From: Fidelibacterota bacterium
GTDB taxonomy: Bacteria > Fidelibacterota > Marinisomatia > SCGC-AAA003-L08 > D37C17
Assembly (NCBI GenBank): GCA_002717625.1
Contig: PBEF01000015.1
Coordinates: 25,052-89,051 of the forward strand
DNA: 64,000 nt
Reading direction: 5' to 3'
Shown here piece after piece: positions 17,033 through 27,095 of the stretch. The notes under the pieces were generated by a model. That model was not told the origin of the DNA. It searched no databases and saw only the letters and a list, made by a program, of their open reading frames with translations. How positions within the stretch are numbered: the stretch's first letter is position 1; every line of letters begins with the position of its first letter. The position numbers were made by a program, and so were the translations under genes.

Positions 17033-18817
17033 TTATTTATTTTCATACTTTCCAGTCTGTATATCCCATAATTTTTTATACACACTATTATTGCTAATTA
17101 ATAGATCATGATTACCTTGTTCTATAATATTATTTTCTCCTACAACGATAATATTATCTGCATTTCTTACTGTAGAAAGACGATGGGCAATAACAATTGT
17201 TGTTCTATTCTTTGAAATTACATTTAAAGCTTTTTGTATCAATAGTTCAGTTTCATTATCTATTGCAGATGTAGCCTCATCAAATATTAAGATTGGTGGG
17301 TTTTTATATAAAGCTCTAGCAATAGCTAGTCTTTGTTTTTGTCCTACAGATAATTTTTGTCCTCTATCACCTACCAAGGTATCATATCCATTAGGAAGCT
17401 TATTGATAAACTCTTCTGATTGACTTTGTTGTGCAGCCAAGATGAGTCTATCATTATTAAAACTATCAGGAGGATATGCAATATTATCTTTTATAGAGCC
17501 ATCAAACATAAAAATTTCTTGGCTAACATATCCAATATTCTCTCTTAAATTTTCAATATTAATATTATTTATTTTATGGTCTCCAATTATAATTGAACCT
17601 GATTTTGGATCATAAAATCTAAGTAAAAGTTTTATAATTGTTGTTTTACCAGCACCTGTTTGCCCTACAATACCAACCAATGTATGTTTTTTAATTGTAA
17701 AGTTTAACTCATTAAATAAAGGCTTATCAATTTGATAGTTAAATTCAATATTATTAAAGATGATATCTTGATTAAAATCATCAAGATTTACGCTGTTTTT
17801 ATTATTTGTAATGGTATGTTCTGTTTCTAAAAGATCTAAAACTCGTTTTGTAGAGGCCATTGATCTTTCAAATAAGTCAATTGTTTCACTTAAAGTTGTA
17901 AATGGCCACAGGAATCTTTGTGTTAAAAATATTAATATACTATAAGAGCCAACCTCTATTGTTCCATTTAGTGCAAGATAGCTTCCAATTACCATTGTCC
18001 CTAAAAATCCAGATAAAACACCCATTCTAACAACAGGAACAAATGCAGAACTTAATTGTATTGCATGCCTATTTTTTAATCTATATTGATTGCTGAGTTG
18101 ATTAATTCTATCTGATTCAAGTGTCTCTGTCACAAAGCTTTTTATTGTTGCAATTCCTAATAGATTATTAAATATTGTATTATTTAAAGTACCTACAGAA
18201 TTCCTAACTGCAAGATATCTGGGAGAAAGATTTTTTTGAAAGAAAAAAGCAATCAGTAAAATTATAGGTACAGGTAATATCGTAATAGATGCTACAAGTG
18301 GAGAAATATAAAAAAACCATGCTCCAATAGCTACTGTAGATACAACCAGCTGTATTAATGAATTAAAACCATTATCTAAGAATCGTTCAAGTTGATTAAC
18401 ATCATCATTTAGTTTAGCTGTTATATCACCAACTTTTTTATTTTCAAACCAAGATACATCAAGAGTTTGAACATGATTATACGCATCAAGTCTTAGATTA
18501 TGTTCAATTGATTGTGCTAGGTTTCTCCATGTAATGCCATATAAGTATTGAAAAAGTGATTCAAATACCCAAATAAAAAATGTAGCAATAGCAAGGATAG
18601 CAACTTGTGATTGTATACTTTCAAATCCTAGTGAAGCAATTATACTATTTTCTCTTCTAACAACTAAATCAACAGCAACACCCAGTAAAATTTCAGGAGC
18701 AATATCAAATAATTTATTTACTATTGAGTATATTGATGCACGTATAACTTGCCATCTCCATGGCTTTGCATATTGCATTAAGCGTTTAAATGAAGTAATA
18801 GAGTTATTATTTTGCAT
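17033..18817 (-). CDS. ABC exporter (membrane domain fused to ATPase), lipid A/MsbA-like group
   Basis: This is a full-length 594-residue half-transporter. The N-terminal 320 residues hold about six membrane helices (VAILAIATFFIWVFESLF, VVSTVAIGAWFFYISPLV and others). The ATPase has Walker A GQTGAGKTT, signature LSVGQKQR, Walker B ILIFDEATSAID and H-loop AHRLSTV. It works as a dimer exporting lipids or other hydrophobic substrates. It is the last gene of a run cvpA-smr-dnaG-ABC, and its start overlaps the dnaG stop by 11 bp. Confidence 0.93.
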   Translation of the reverse strand: MQNNNSITSFKRLMQYAKPWRWQVIRASIYSIVNKLFDIAPEILLGVAVDLVVRRENSIIASLGFESIQSQVAILAIATFFIWVFESLFQYLYGITWRNLAQSIEHNLRLDAYNHVQTLDVSWFENKKVGDITAKLNDDVNQLERFLDNGFNSLIQLVVSTVAIGAWFFYISPLVASITILPVPIILLIAFFFQKNLSPRYLAVRNSVGTLNNTIFNNLLGIATIKSFVTETLESDRINQLSNQYRLKNRHAIQLSSAFVPVVRMGVLSGFLGTMVIGSYLALNGTIEVGSYSILIFLTQRFLWPFTTLSETIDLFERSMASTKRVLDLLETEHTITNNKNSVNLDDFNQDIIFNNIEFNYQIDKPLFNELNFTIKKHTLVGIVGQTGAGKTTIIKLLLRFYDPKSGSIIIGDHKINNINIENLRENIGYVSQEIFMFDGSIKDNIAYPPDSFNNDRLILAAQQSQSEEFINKLPNGYDTLVGDRGQKLSVGQKQRLAIARALYKNPPILIFDEATSAIDNETELLIQKALNVISKNRTTIVIAHRLSTVRNADNIIVVGENNIIEQGNHDLLISNNSVYKKLWDIQTGKYENK

Positions 18818-20588
18818 CTATATTTTGATATTTAGAAGCTAATTCTTTAATGACTATTTCAGTTGTTGTTATTTGTTTGATAATATTAGAAATATCAGAT
18901 TCTTGATTAGATTTTAAGTTGATTTTAAGCTTAGAGAGCTGTTTTTTTAAAATACGTTTTTCTAATTGTATTAAACAATCCAAAACCATTGTTTTAGTTG
19001 GTTCCATATTATCTAGGTTCAGCACTAAATCTGTAAATTTATTACGGATATTATTATCTGACATATTATTAGTTAAGACATCTATAGGCATTTCATTTTC
19101 TGAATTTAAATGGATATAAATCATATCATAAATAGCTTTATGATTTTTAGATTGTAACCAATCTTTTTGCATATGGTCAAATATTAATTTTCTAATTGAA
19201 TAGTCTTTACTTAAACATAATCGTATAAAATCATCTTCAAGTAATATATTTGGATTATTATCTGATATATTACTTTCCTGTTTAGTAGAGGTATCTTTTT
19301 TAAATTGATTTTTTTTAAATGCTTTTGCATTAACAGCAGCAATAACTTTTTCTTCATTAACATTTACAATCTCAGATAAATTTTTTGCAGTTATTTCTTT
19401 AAATATAGGATCCTTGATTAATGTGATTTCATTGATAGAATCAGTAATAAATTCATTAATTGGCTGATTTTCAGTAGAGGTTTGATAATTATAGTGAAAA
19501 TTAATAATAGGAGTAGCGTTTTTAACAGAGTCTAAGAATGTATCAGCTCCTTGGTTTTGCACCCAATCATCTGGATCTAAATTATCAGGAATCGAAATAA
19601 TTTTAGGATTAATTGAATTTTTTAATAGCGTATATCCTGTTCTAATTGCAGCTTTTTTTCCAGCTATATCACCATCAAAAGCAATCATTATATTTGTAGA
19701 GTATTGCTTTATGATTGATGCGTGCATATCAGTAAAAGCTGTTCCTGAAATTGCTAAAGCATTTGTTATTCCATGTTGATATAGCCTCATTAAATCAAAG
19801 TAACCCTCTACAAGTATAGCATATTTTTCAGATAATATATTTTTCTTTGTTAAATCTAAGCCATAGAACACTTTACTTTTATTATAAATTGGAGTCTCAA
19901 TAGAGTTGATGTATTTTGCTTGATTATTCTTGTCTAAAGATCGTCCAGCAAATGCTATAACATTGCTATGAACATCATTGATTGGGAAAATTAGTCTAGA
20001 ATAAAACCTATCATAGTATCCTCTATCTGAATCATTAAATAGTCCAGATTTTTTCATAGCTTCCGCACTAAACTTTTTTTGTTGTAAAAATTTTAATAAT
20101 TGTGATGAATCTTTATCAGAGAATCCAAGCTTAAATGATTTGATTATATCCTCATCAAAGTGTCTCTTTTTTAAGTATTCTAGTATATGTTGATTTTTTG
20201 AAATAAATAATTGTTCATGATAATAATCTGCTGATATTTGATTGATTTCCATCAATTGTTCTTTTAAATTTTTTGTACGTGTATCTTGTTGAGAAGTCTC
20301 AATTTTTATACCATATTTTTCAGCTAATTTTTTTATAGCATCAATAAAGCTAAGAGCTTCAATTTCCATAATAAAATTGATAACACCACCACCAGTACCA
20401 CATCCAAAGCACTTATAAATCTGTTTTTCTTGATTAACAGAAAATGAAGGAGTTTTTTCACCATGAAACGGACAAAGCCCAAAAAAGTTACGTCCTTTTT
20501 TCTTCAATTCCATATAACCTGATATAACATCAACAATATCAGCAGATGTTCTAACTAGTTCAATAGTATTTTCAGATATTTGAGCCAT
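18807..20588 (-). CDS. dnaG: DNA primase DnaG
   Basis: DnaG synthesises RNA primers at the replication fork. The N-terminal CHC2 zinc finger is intact (CPFHGEKTPSF ... YKCFGCG, residues about 41-66). The core follows, with TOPRIM motifs VEGYFDLMRLYQHG and AFDGDIAGKKAA, and a C-terminal helical helicase-binding region with low complexity from about residue 430. Length 593 is normal. It is in a tight run with smr upstream (adjacent) and the ABC exporter downstream. Unusually, rpoD is not next to it. Confidence 0.96.
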   Translation of the reverse strand: MAQISENTIELVRTSADIVDVISGYMELKKKGRNFFGLCPFHGEKTPSFSVNQEKQIYKCFGCGTGGGVINFIMEIEALSFIDAIKKLAEKYGIKIETSQQDTRTKNLKEQLMEINQISADYYHEQLFISKNQHILEYLKKRHFDEDIIKSFKLGFSDKDSSQLLKFLQQKKFSAEAMKKSGLFNDSDRGYYDRFYSRLIFPINDVHSNVIAFAGRSLDKNNQAKYINSIETPIYNKSKVFYGLDLTKKNILSEKYAILVEGYFDLMRLYQHGITNALAISGTAFTDMHASIIKQYSTNIMIAFDGDIAGKKAAIRTGYTLLKNSINPKIISIPDNLDPDDWVQNQGADTFLDSVKNATPIINFHYNYQTSTENQPINEFITDSINEITLIKDPIFKEITAKNLSEIVNVNEEKVIAAVNAKAFKKNQFKKDTSTKQESNISDNNPNILLEDDFIRLCLSKDYSIRKLIFDHMQKDWLQSKNHKAIYDMIYIHLNSENEMPIDVLTNNMSDNNIRNKFTDLVLNLDNMEPTKTMVLDCLIQLEKRILKKQLSKLKINLKSNQESDISNIIKQITTTEIVIKELASKYQNIDAK

Positions 20589-20810
20589 TTATAATTTTTC
20601 AGTAACAATATATGAACCTAGATTATCAGGATGAGACGCATTCATTCTAAGATTATGTTTTATGATAATTTTTGTTAGAATATTTTGCATATCAATAGAG
20701 TTTCCGGTTATAATTTGAACAGGTAATTTAGTGTAATTTTTAATAATAAATTCTTCAATAATAATTTCAGCTTTATCATGTGATATTGTATGTAAATCTA
20801 ATTCTTTCAT
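20589..20810 (-). CDS. Small stand-alone Smr-domain protein
   Basis: These 73 residues comprise a single Smr domain: ELDLHTISHDKAEIIIEEFI contains the DLH motif, and VQIITGNSIDMQNIL matches the (I/V)ITGxG-type loop with GNS. Smr domains are nucleic-acid-binding, sometimes nicking. Small solitary versions are known in bacteria. The gene abuts dnaG with no gap, so co-expression is very likely. Confidence 0.78.
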   Translation of the reverse strand: MKELDLHTISHDKAEIIIEEFIIKNYTKLPVQIITGNSIDMQNILTKIIIKHNLRMNASHPDNLGSYIVTEKL

Positions 20811-20816
20811 TATTAT

Positions 20817-21293
20817 TTAATTAATAATGAAAGCTTGTAAATTTTCACATATTGCAAATAAAGTAGATCCTTGATTAGCTTTTAAAAAGAAGTTATTTAT
20901 TATATTAGATGGCATTGGTAAGAGCTTAATAAAAAATAATAATGTAGATATCAATATTAGACTTTTTAATATTGCTAATAATCCTCCAAGTAATTTATCT
21001 ATTCCATATGGGATACTAAATTGGCTAGAATATTCAATAGTAAGATCACTAAAAAAGCCAATTAAGAGGATTAAACAAAGAAAAAATAGAGTGTATAATA
21101 TTACTATTATCATATCTGATTGAGGATAAATTCCTAAAATATACTTTACAATCATAGATGATAAAAATAATGATAGAGATAGATTAATAATTTTTTTTAA
21201 TTCAATTATGAAGCCATTTTTGAGTCCAAATCCACTAATCAGTATTATAAATAATAGGATACTTAATTCTATCGGATTAATAAAATTTATCAT
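20817..21293 (-). CDS. CvpA-family inner membrane protein
   Basis: This is a 158-residue protein with four hydrophobic segments. The N-terminal pattern (ELSILLFIILISGFGLKNGFIIELKKI) and the third-loop FSIPYGIDKLLGGLLAILKSLILISTLLFF match the CvpA family (DxxLGxxxGxxKG). In enterics CvpA is linked to colicin V production and envelope homeostasis; its molecular role is unknown. It is first in the dnaG run, 6 bp before smr. Confidence 0.75.
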   Translation of the reverse strand: MINFINPIELSILLFIILISGFGLKNGFIIELKKIINLSLSLFLSSMIVKYILGIYPQSDMIIVILYTLFFLCLILLIGFFSDLTIEYSSQFSIPYGIDKLLGGLLAILKSLILISTLLFFIKLLPMPSNIINNFFLKANQGSTLFAICENLQAFIIN

Positions 21294-21435
21294 GAATTGT
21301 TTATGTTAATAAGTTATAAATATTTGTATAATTTAATATTTTATATTCAATAATAAAATATTATGTATAACATGTTCTATTGTTTATTCTATAATTAAAG
21401 TAATAAATTAGAGATAACAAATTTATAGGGAATCA

Positions 21436-22170
21436 ATGGGAAATACTAATATAGTTAATGTTATTAACTTGCATAAAGTTGAAAAAAAGTTGATTGATAT
21501 TAATAATAAACGGGGTGAGTTACCAGCAAAAATAGCATCTATAAATGAACAAATAGAATCATTATCAAAGCAAAAAGAAGAGTCCGAAACAAGATTAGCT
21601 GAAATAGAAAAAAGAAAAGTACTTCTTAATGGCACTTTATCTGATATTGAAAAGAAAGTTAATTCTCTTAATGATCAAATGTACAAGGTTAAATCAAATA
21701 AAGAATATGAAGCTTTATTGAGTGAGATTGATCATTTAAATAATGAAAATAATAATCATTTTGAAGAGCTTGGAACGTTTGAAGATGAAATAGGAAGCAT
21801 TAATAGTAATTTAACTGAAAATGCTGAAAAGTTAGAATCTGAAAATAACAAATTATCAGCTAATCAAGAAAAATTAAATGAAGCTAATTTATTAATTGAA
21901 TCTGAAGAAAAAGAGTTAAAAAAAGAAAAGAAAAGCTTAACTGGTTTATTGAGTAATGATCGGTCTATAGAATCAGCATATAATGATAAAAAAGATGAGT
22001 ATGAAGGACTAGCTTTTGCTTCAATTAATCGTAATTGTTGTAATAATTGTTATTCTAGTCTTCCCCCACAATTAATTATTGATATTGAATCACAAAAGAA
22101 ATTGGTTTCTTGTCCATCTTGTAGTATATTCTTATATATTGAAGATGAAAATTTAGAGGAAGAGGAATAA
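21436..22170 (+). CDS. COG1579-type coiled-coil protein with C-terminal zinc ribbon
   Basis: The first 170 residues are a long heptad-rich coiled coil (INEQIESLSKQKEESETRLAEI and onwards). The C-terminus is a C4 zinc ribbon (CCNNCYSSL ... VSCPSCSIFLY). This is the classic COG1579 layout (CT398-like), thought to act in secretion or nucleic-acid binding. It lies directly before RNase P RNA, and the cvpA-dnaG run diverges upstream. Confidence 0.85.
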   Translation: MGNTNIVNVINLHKVEKKLIDINNKRGELPAKIASINEQIESLSKQKEESETRLAEIEKRKVLLNGTLSDIEKKVNSLNDQMYKVKSNKEYEALLSEIDHLNNENNNHFEELGTFEDEIGSINSNLTENAEKLESENNKLSANQEKLNEANLLIESEEKELKKEKKSLTGLLSNDRSIESAYNDKKDEYEGLAFASINRNCCNNCYSSLPPQLIIDIESQKKLVSCPSCSIFLYIEDENLEEEE

Positions 22171-22172
22171 TT

Positions 22173-22502
22173 AAAATCAGTTTGATAATCGCTTTTTAAA
22201 AGAGGAAAGTCCGAACTCCGCAGGACAAAACACCTCCTAATAAGAGGGTCCTATATATTTAGGAATGGAAAGTGCAGCAGAAAGTAAACCGCCTGTAAAG
22301 GTAAGGGTGAAATGGTGGTGTAAGAGACTACCAGTGATAATCGCAAGATTGTTAGCTATGTAAACCCTGTTTGGAGCAAGATCAAGTAGCCTAGTGTGGT
22401 CCGCATGTTATAATGGCTGGTAGATTGCTAAAATTAAGTTGTGAAGCTTAATTAAGATGAATGATTATCTGAGAAACAGAATTCGGCTTATAAACTGATT
22501 TT
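22173..22502 (+). ncRNA. rnpB: RNase P RNA (bacterial type A)
   Basis: This is the catalytic RNA for tRNA 5' maturation. It has P1 formed by AAAATCAGTTT (22173) and AAACTGATTTT (22492-22502), the universal GAGGAAAGTCCGAACTCC, GAAAGTGCAGCAGAAAGTAAACCGCC, AGGGTGAAATGGTGG with TAAGAGACTACCAG, and the 3' ACAGAATTCGGCTTAT. fabH starts 20 bp later. Confidence 0.97.
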
Positions 22503-22522
22503 AAATTTAAATTAATTTTTAT

Positions 22523-23518
22523 ATGATAAATTCTTATATAAAAGGGGTTGCGCATTATGTCCCCGAACAAGTATTAACAAATGATGATTTGTCTAAAATG
22601 ATGGATACATCTGATGAGTGGATTAAAACTCGTACAGGAATTCATCAAAGACATACTACAGGAGATACGAATTTAGGGCCTGCAGATCTTGCTGTTAAAG
22701 CATCTGAAATTTTATTTGATAGATATTCAATTGATAGAGATTCAATTGACTTTGTTGTATTTGCTACTTCAACTCCAGATTATTTTGTTCCTGGATCTGG
22801 TTCAATTTTTCAAAATAAGTTAGGGCTTAAAAATGTTGGAGTCTTAGATATAAGGCAGGGATGTTCGGGTTTCACTTATGCAATTACTGTTGCTGATAAT
22901 TTTATAAAATCAGGTACCCATAAAAATATTTTAGTTGTTGGAGCAGAGGTGCAAACAACACAATTAGATTTTGATGATGCAGGTAGAGGTACAGCTGTAT
23001 TATTTGGTGATGGAGCTGCTGTATGTCTTGTATCTGCGACTGAAAAGAATAAAGGAGTTTTATCATCACATTTACATTCAGATGGAAGATATATTCAAGA
23101 ACTAGGAACAGAATATCCAAGTTCAAAATATAAAGATATTATAACAGGTGATGATGTTAAAAATAGAAAACATCATATCCATATGAATGGAAGAGAAGTC
23201 TTCAAACATGCAGTAAGAAGGTTTCCTGAAGTTATTACTGAAGGTTTAGAACATAATGATTTAACAATGGATGATGTTAGTTTAGTGATACCACATCAGG
23301 CAAATTATAGAATTACGCAAGCAGTACAAAAAAGTTTAAATGTTCCTGATCATAAAATATTTTCAAACATTCATAAATATGGGAATACTACAGCAGCATC
23401 TATTGGAATTGCATTATCTGAATCTTTAGAACAAGGATTAATTAATGATGAAGATATTGTTGTACTTGCTTCATTTGGAGCAGGATTTTATTGGGGATCA
23501 GTTATTATAAAATGGTAG
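22523..23518 (+). CDS. fabH: 3-oxoacyl-ACP synthase III FabH
   Basis: FabH condenses acetyl-CoA (or another acyl-CoA) with malonyl-ACP to start fatty acid synthesis. The catalytic triad is visible: Cys114 in IRQGCSGFTYA, His in VIPHQANYRI and Asn in KYGNTTAASIGIAL. The N-terminal TSDEWIKTRTGI is the family signature. 331 residues is typical. It overlaps the acyl-CoA dehydrogenase start by 7 bp, heading the run fabH-acd-ybeY-corC-mazG. Confidence 0.95.
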   Translation: MINSYIKGVAHYVPEQVLTNDDLSKMMDTSDEWIKTRTGIHQRHTTGDTNLGPADLAVKASEILFDRYSIDRDSIDFVVFATSTPDYFVPGSGSIFQNKLGLKNVGVLDIRQGCSGFTYAITVADNFIKSGTHKNILVVGAEVQTTQLDFDDAGRGTAVLFGDGAAVCLVSATEKNKGVLSSHLHSDGRYIQELGTEYPSSKYKDIITGDDVKNRKHHIHMNGREVFKHAVRRFPEVITEGLEHNDLTMDDVSLVIPHQANYRITQAVQKSLNVPDHKIFSNIHKYGNTTAASIGIALSESLEQGLINDEDIVVLASFGAGFYWGSVIIKW

Positions 23519-24675
23519 ATAGTCATAATATATATTTTAATGAAGAGCATTTATTGCTTAGAAAAATGGTTAGAGAATTTTCTAATGAAGAGTTAAAGCC
23601 TTTAGCTCAAGATATAGATAAGAATTCTACATTTCCAAAAGAGTCGATAAAGAAAATAGCAGATTTAGGCCTTATGGGTATTCCTTGGTCAGAGGAATAT
23701 GGTGGAGGAGGAATGGATAACCTTTCACTTGTTATTGCCATTGAAGAAATGGCTAAGGTATGTGTTTCAACTGCAGTGACTGTTATGGCTCATACAAGTT
23801 TAGGTTCAGGTCCATTTGCTTTATTTGGATCTGATAAGCAAAAGGAAAAGTATCTTCCAAAATTATCTGATGGAACAATGATAGGAGCTTTTGGTTTAAC
23901 AGAACCTAATGCTGGTAGTGATGCTGGTAATACTCAGACAACTGCCGTTTTAAAAGATGGCAAATTTATTGTTAATGGTCAAAAGGTATTTTGTACTAAT
24001 GCAGGTGTTGCAGGAGTGATTATTTTTACATCTAAAATTGTTGAAGATGGAGAAGATAAGGGTATTGGAGCATTATATGTCGATGCAAATACAAAAGGTC
24101 TTAGATTTGGAGAACCTGAGAAAAAAATGGGATGGAAGGGTTCTGATACACGATCTGTTTACTTTGATAATATGGAAATTCCGGCTGAACATATTTTAGG
24201 TAAACCAGATACAGGCTTTAAACAATTTTTAAAAACCCTAACAGGTGGTAGAATTTCTATTTCTGCTTTAGGTCTTGGTATATGTGAAGCTGGATATCAA
24301 GCTGCTCTTAAATATGCAAATGAAAGAGATGCATTTGGTAGAAAAATCGGAGATTTTCAATCAATTGCTTTTAAACTAGCAGATATGGCAACACAAATTG
24401 AAGCTGCAAAACATTTAGTTTATCATGCTGCATATCTTAAAGATAATGGTCAGGATATTATTAAAGAGGCAGCAATGGCTAAATTATTCACAAGTGAATT
24501 AGCTATGAATATTACTACAGAGGCTATACAAATACATGGTGGCTATGGCTATATTAGAGAGTACAATGTGGAAAGATTTTTTAGAGATGCAAAAATTCTT
24601 GAAATAGGAGAAGGAACAAGCGAGGTGCAAAGGATTATTATTTCAAGAGAAATTTTAAAATCTTTGAGTTATTAG
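23512..24675 (+). CDS. Acyl-CoA dehydrogenase
   Basis: This flavoprotein oxidises acyl-CoA to enoyl-CoA and passes electrons to ETF. Starting at ATG 23512 (overlapping the fabH stop) gives 387 residues; the track's seven extra residues lie inside fabH. Signatures are FGLTEPNAGSDAGNTQTTA (FAD/substrate), WKGSDTRSVYFDN, and IQIHGGYGYIREYNVERFFRD followed by EIGEGTSEVQRIII. Catalytic Glu is expected near the GYGYIREY/EIGEGTSE region as in short/branched-chain enzymes. Its position directly after fabH could couple chain-starter supply with fatty acid metabolism, but this is inference. Confidence 0.93.
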   Translation: MVDSHNIYFNEEHLLLRKMVREFSNEELKPLAQDIDKNSTFPKESIKKIADLGLMGIPWSEEYGGGGMDNLSLVIAIEEMAKVCVSTAVTVMAHTSLGSGPFALFGSDKQKEKYLPKLSDGTMIGAFGLTEPNAGSDAGNTQTTAVLKDGKFIVNGQKVFCTNAGVAGVIIFTSKIVEDGEDKGIGALYVDANTKGLRFGEPEKKMGWKGSDTRSVYFDNMEIPAEHILGKPDTGFKQFLKTLTGGRISISALGLGICEAGYQAALKYANERDAFGRKIGDFQSIAFKLADMATQIEAAKHLVYHAAYLKDNGQDIIKEAAMAKLFTSELAMNITTEAIQIHGGYGYIREYNVERFFRDAKILEIGEGTSEVQRIIISREILKSLSY

Positions 24676-25118
24676 TGATAGACATTACTGTTATAAATGA
24701 TTACGGTGATACTATTTCCGTAAATGACCTACTTATAAAAAAAAACTTAGAAAATCTTCTTAAAGACCAAGATGTTTTAGAAGCTAAAATATCAGTTATT
24801 TTATCAAATAAATTTCTTTTAAATAAATTAAAGAAGAATTATTTTAATGTAGATCAGTTTACAGATGTAATTACGTTTAATTTAGAAGATGAAAATGATC
24901 CTATTGATGGTGAGGTATATATTAGCATTGATGATGTTTTAGATAATGCAAAAAAATATGAACAATCTTTTAATTTAGAATTTAAAAGAGTATTAGTTCA
25001 TGGAGCGTTACATTTATTAGGATTTGAAGATAATACAAAAGATAAGAAATCTATAATGACACAATTAGAAAATAAATATATAGCTTTAGATGATGAAAAT
25101 ATAATTTCCATAATCTAA
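24675..25118 (+). CDS. ybeY: Endoribonuclease YbeY
   Basis: YbeY is a zinc-dependent RNase used in 16S rRNA 3' maturation and ribosome quality control. The motif VLVHGALHLLGFED is present. The third zinc ligand position reads FED rather than YDH, as in Bacteroidetes-type YbeY (YKD). The conserved TDVITF and GEVYIS segments precede it. It starts at a GTG overlapping the previous TAG (TAGTG). Confidence 0.9.
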   Translation: MIDITVINDYGDTISVNDLLIKKNLENLLKDQDVLEAKISVILSNKFLLNKLKKNYFNVDQFTDVITFNLEDENDPIDGEVYISIDDVLDNAKKYEQSFNLEFKRVLVHGALHLLGFEDNTKDKKSIMTQLENKYIALDDENIISII

Positions 25119-25122
25119 TCGT

Positions 25123-26349
25123 ATGGCTTTATTACTTATTATATTAATTATTTTATCAGCTTTTTTTTCTGGAAGTGAAACAGCATTTTTTAATATTAAA
25201 GAACATCAGAAAACCTCTAGCCGAGTTACAAAATTATTAAGTAAACCAAGAGAACTATTAACTTTTATACTAGTTGGTAATACGCTTGTTAATGTAGCTA
25301 TTGGTTCTATAGCTGCAAACTATACTATTAATGTTATTGCCAAACAAACCACCTTATTTAATAAGGAACAGTTATTATTAATGGAAGTTTTTTTAATCAC
25401 ACTTATCATATTAATATTTGGAGAGATTATTCCTAAAACATTTGCTATTAGGCAATCTGTTTATTTTTCGAATATAATTAGTTTCCCTATAACTTTTTTA
25501 TTAACGGTTTTAAAGCCTTTCTTTTTTGTTTTTTATAAATTTTCAGATCTTATCATTATTTTAAATCCATTTAAAAAAGAACAAGCTTTTGATTCAGAAG
25601 AAGAACTAAAAATGGTTACAGAAATTGTTGAACAAGAAGGAACTATTCAGGAAACAGAATCTAATATGATTCGTTCTGTTTTTGAGTTTGATGATAAACT
25701 AGTTAAAGAAATTTTAACTCCAAGAGTTGATATTGTTGCTATTGATTCTAAAATGGAATTAGATCAGGCCATGGATTTAATTAAAGATAAAAAATTCTCT
25801 AAAATTCCAGTATATAAAGATTCAATTGATAATATTGAAGGTATACTTTATGCTAAAGATATTATCCCTTATCTTACAGGAGCACGAACGGGTGTTAATC
25901 TTTTACAATTATCTCGAGAGCCTTTTTTCATTCCAGAAACAAAGCCGATAGATGATTTATTAGAAGATTTTAAAATAAAGAAGAAGAACTTAGCTATTGC
26001 TGTAGATGAGTGGGGTGGAACATCTGGACTTGTTACATTAGAGGATGTAGTAGAGGAAGTAATGGGCGAATTAAGTGATCCATATGATAGTGAAGAATAT
26101 TCGTTTAGAAAGGTTAAGGAAAATAATTTTATTGTTGAAGGATCCATCAAGATTTATGATTTAGAAGAAAATATTAATGCTGAGTTTCCTGATGTGAGAG
26201 AGTATGATACCCTTGCAGGTTTTATTCTTGATAAGCTTGGAGATATTCCAAAGGTAGGAGAAACTGTAGAGTATGAAAAATATTCTTTTAAGGTTATCGA
26301 ATTGAATAAAAATAGAATAGATAAAGTTGAAATTAGAGAAGAAAAATAA
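25123..26349 (+). CDS. CorC/HlyC-family membrane protein (CNNM + CBS pair + CorC_HlyC)
   Basis: The N-terminal DUF21/CNNM transmembrane domain has LSAFFSGSETAFFNI and FGEIIPKTFAIR. Two CBS domains follow (MVTEIVEQEG... LTPRVDIVAID..., GILYAKDIIPYL; LAIAVDEWGGTSGLVTLEDVVEEVMGEL). The end is a CorC_HlyC domain (VEGSIKIYDLEENI ... YDTLAGFILDKLG). The family is implicated in magnesium/cobalt transport or its regulation. 408 residues. It sits 4 bp after ybeY, a common neighbour. Confidence 0.92.
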   Translation: MALLLIILIILSAFFSGSETAFFNIKEHQKTSSRVTKLLSKPRELLTFILVGNTLVNVAIGSIAANYTINVIAKQTTLFNKEQLLLMEVFLITLIILIFGEIIPKTFAIRQSVYFSNIISFPITFLLTVLKPFFFVFYKFSDLIIILNPFKKEQAFDSEEELKMVTEIVEQEGTIQETESNMIRSVFEFDDKLVKEILTPRVDIVAIDSKMELDQAMDLIKDKKFSKIPVYKDSIDNIEGILYAKDIIPYLTGARTGVNLLQLSREPFFIPETKPIDDLLEDFKIKKKNLAIAVDEWGGTSGLVTLEDVVEEVMGELSDPYDSEEYSFRKVKENNFIVEGSIKIYDLEENINAEFPDVREYDTLAGFILDKLGDIPKVGETVEYEKYSFKVIELNKNRIDKVEIREEK

Positions 26350-27088
26350 TACTCTAGAAGATTTAATTAGAATTGTTAAAAAGTTAAGATCTCCATATGG
26401 TTGTGAGTGGGATAATAAGCAAACCCACGAATCCCTTATTCCTTATCTTTTAGAAGAATCACATGAAGTTGTAGAAGCTATTCAGTCTAAAGATTATAAT
26501 TTATTAAAAGAGGAACTTGGAGATTTATTTTTACATCTTATTTTTCAAGTTGATTTAGCAGAAGCAGAAAATAGATTTTTACTCGAAGATGTTTTTGAAG
26601 GTATTAATAGCAAATTAATTAAAAGACACCCTCATATTTTTTATGATAAAGATGATCCCAGATGGAAAGAGGGTAATTGGGAAGAATCAAAACAAAAAGA
26701 GAAAAAAAGAGATAGTATTTTAGAGGGAGTACCAATATCCTTGCCTGCATTATTAAGATCTAGGCGAATACAAGAAAAAGCTGCAATGGTTGGATTTGAT
26801 TGGGATAAGCTAGATCAAGTTTTAGCAAAAGTAGATGAAGAAGTAGGTGAGCTTAAAGAATCAATAGTAGATAAGAAAGGTATTGCTGATGAATTAGGTG
26901 ATGTCTTATTTACTGTTGTGAATTTAAGTAGACATTTAGATATTAATCCTGAACAGGCTCTAAATGATTCAACTAACAAGTTCATGAAAAGATTTAAAAA
27001 GATAGAAAAAGAATTAAAAGATAAAAAAATAGATATGAAAAGTTTATCCCTTGAAGAACTGGATGTTCTTTGGGAAAAGAATAAATGA
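26327..27088 (+). CDS. mazG: Nucleoside triphosphate pyrophosphohydrolase MazG
   Basis: MazG hydrolyses NTPs/dNTPs to NMP and pyrophosphate. Both MazG repeats are present: SPYGCEWDNKQTHESLIPYLLEE with EELGDLFLHLIFQ, and VDEEVGELKESI with ADELGDVLFTVVNL (EExxE and ExxD metal ligands). The 253 residues match two-domain MazG. The only upstream in-frame start is TTG 26327, inside the end of the CorC-like gene (23 bp overlap). It is convergent with tmRNA. Confidence 0.92.
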   Translation: MKLEKKNNTLEDLIRIVKKLRSPYGCEWDNKQTHESLIPYLLEESHEVVEAIQSKDYNLLKEELGDLFLHLIFQVDLAEAENRFLLEDVFEGINSKLIKRHPHIFYDKDDPRWKEGNWEESKQKEKKRDSILEGVPISLPALLRSRRIQEKAAMVGFDWDKLDQVLAKVDEEVGELKESIVDKKGIADELGDVLFTVVNLSRHLDINPEQALNDSTNKFMKRFKKIEKELKDKKIDMKSLSLEELDVLWEKNK

Positions 27089-27095
27089 AATTTTG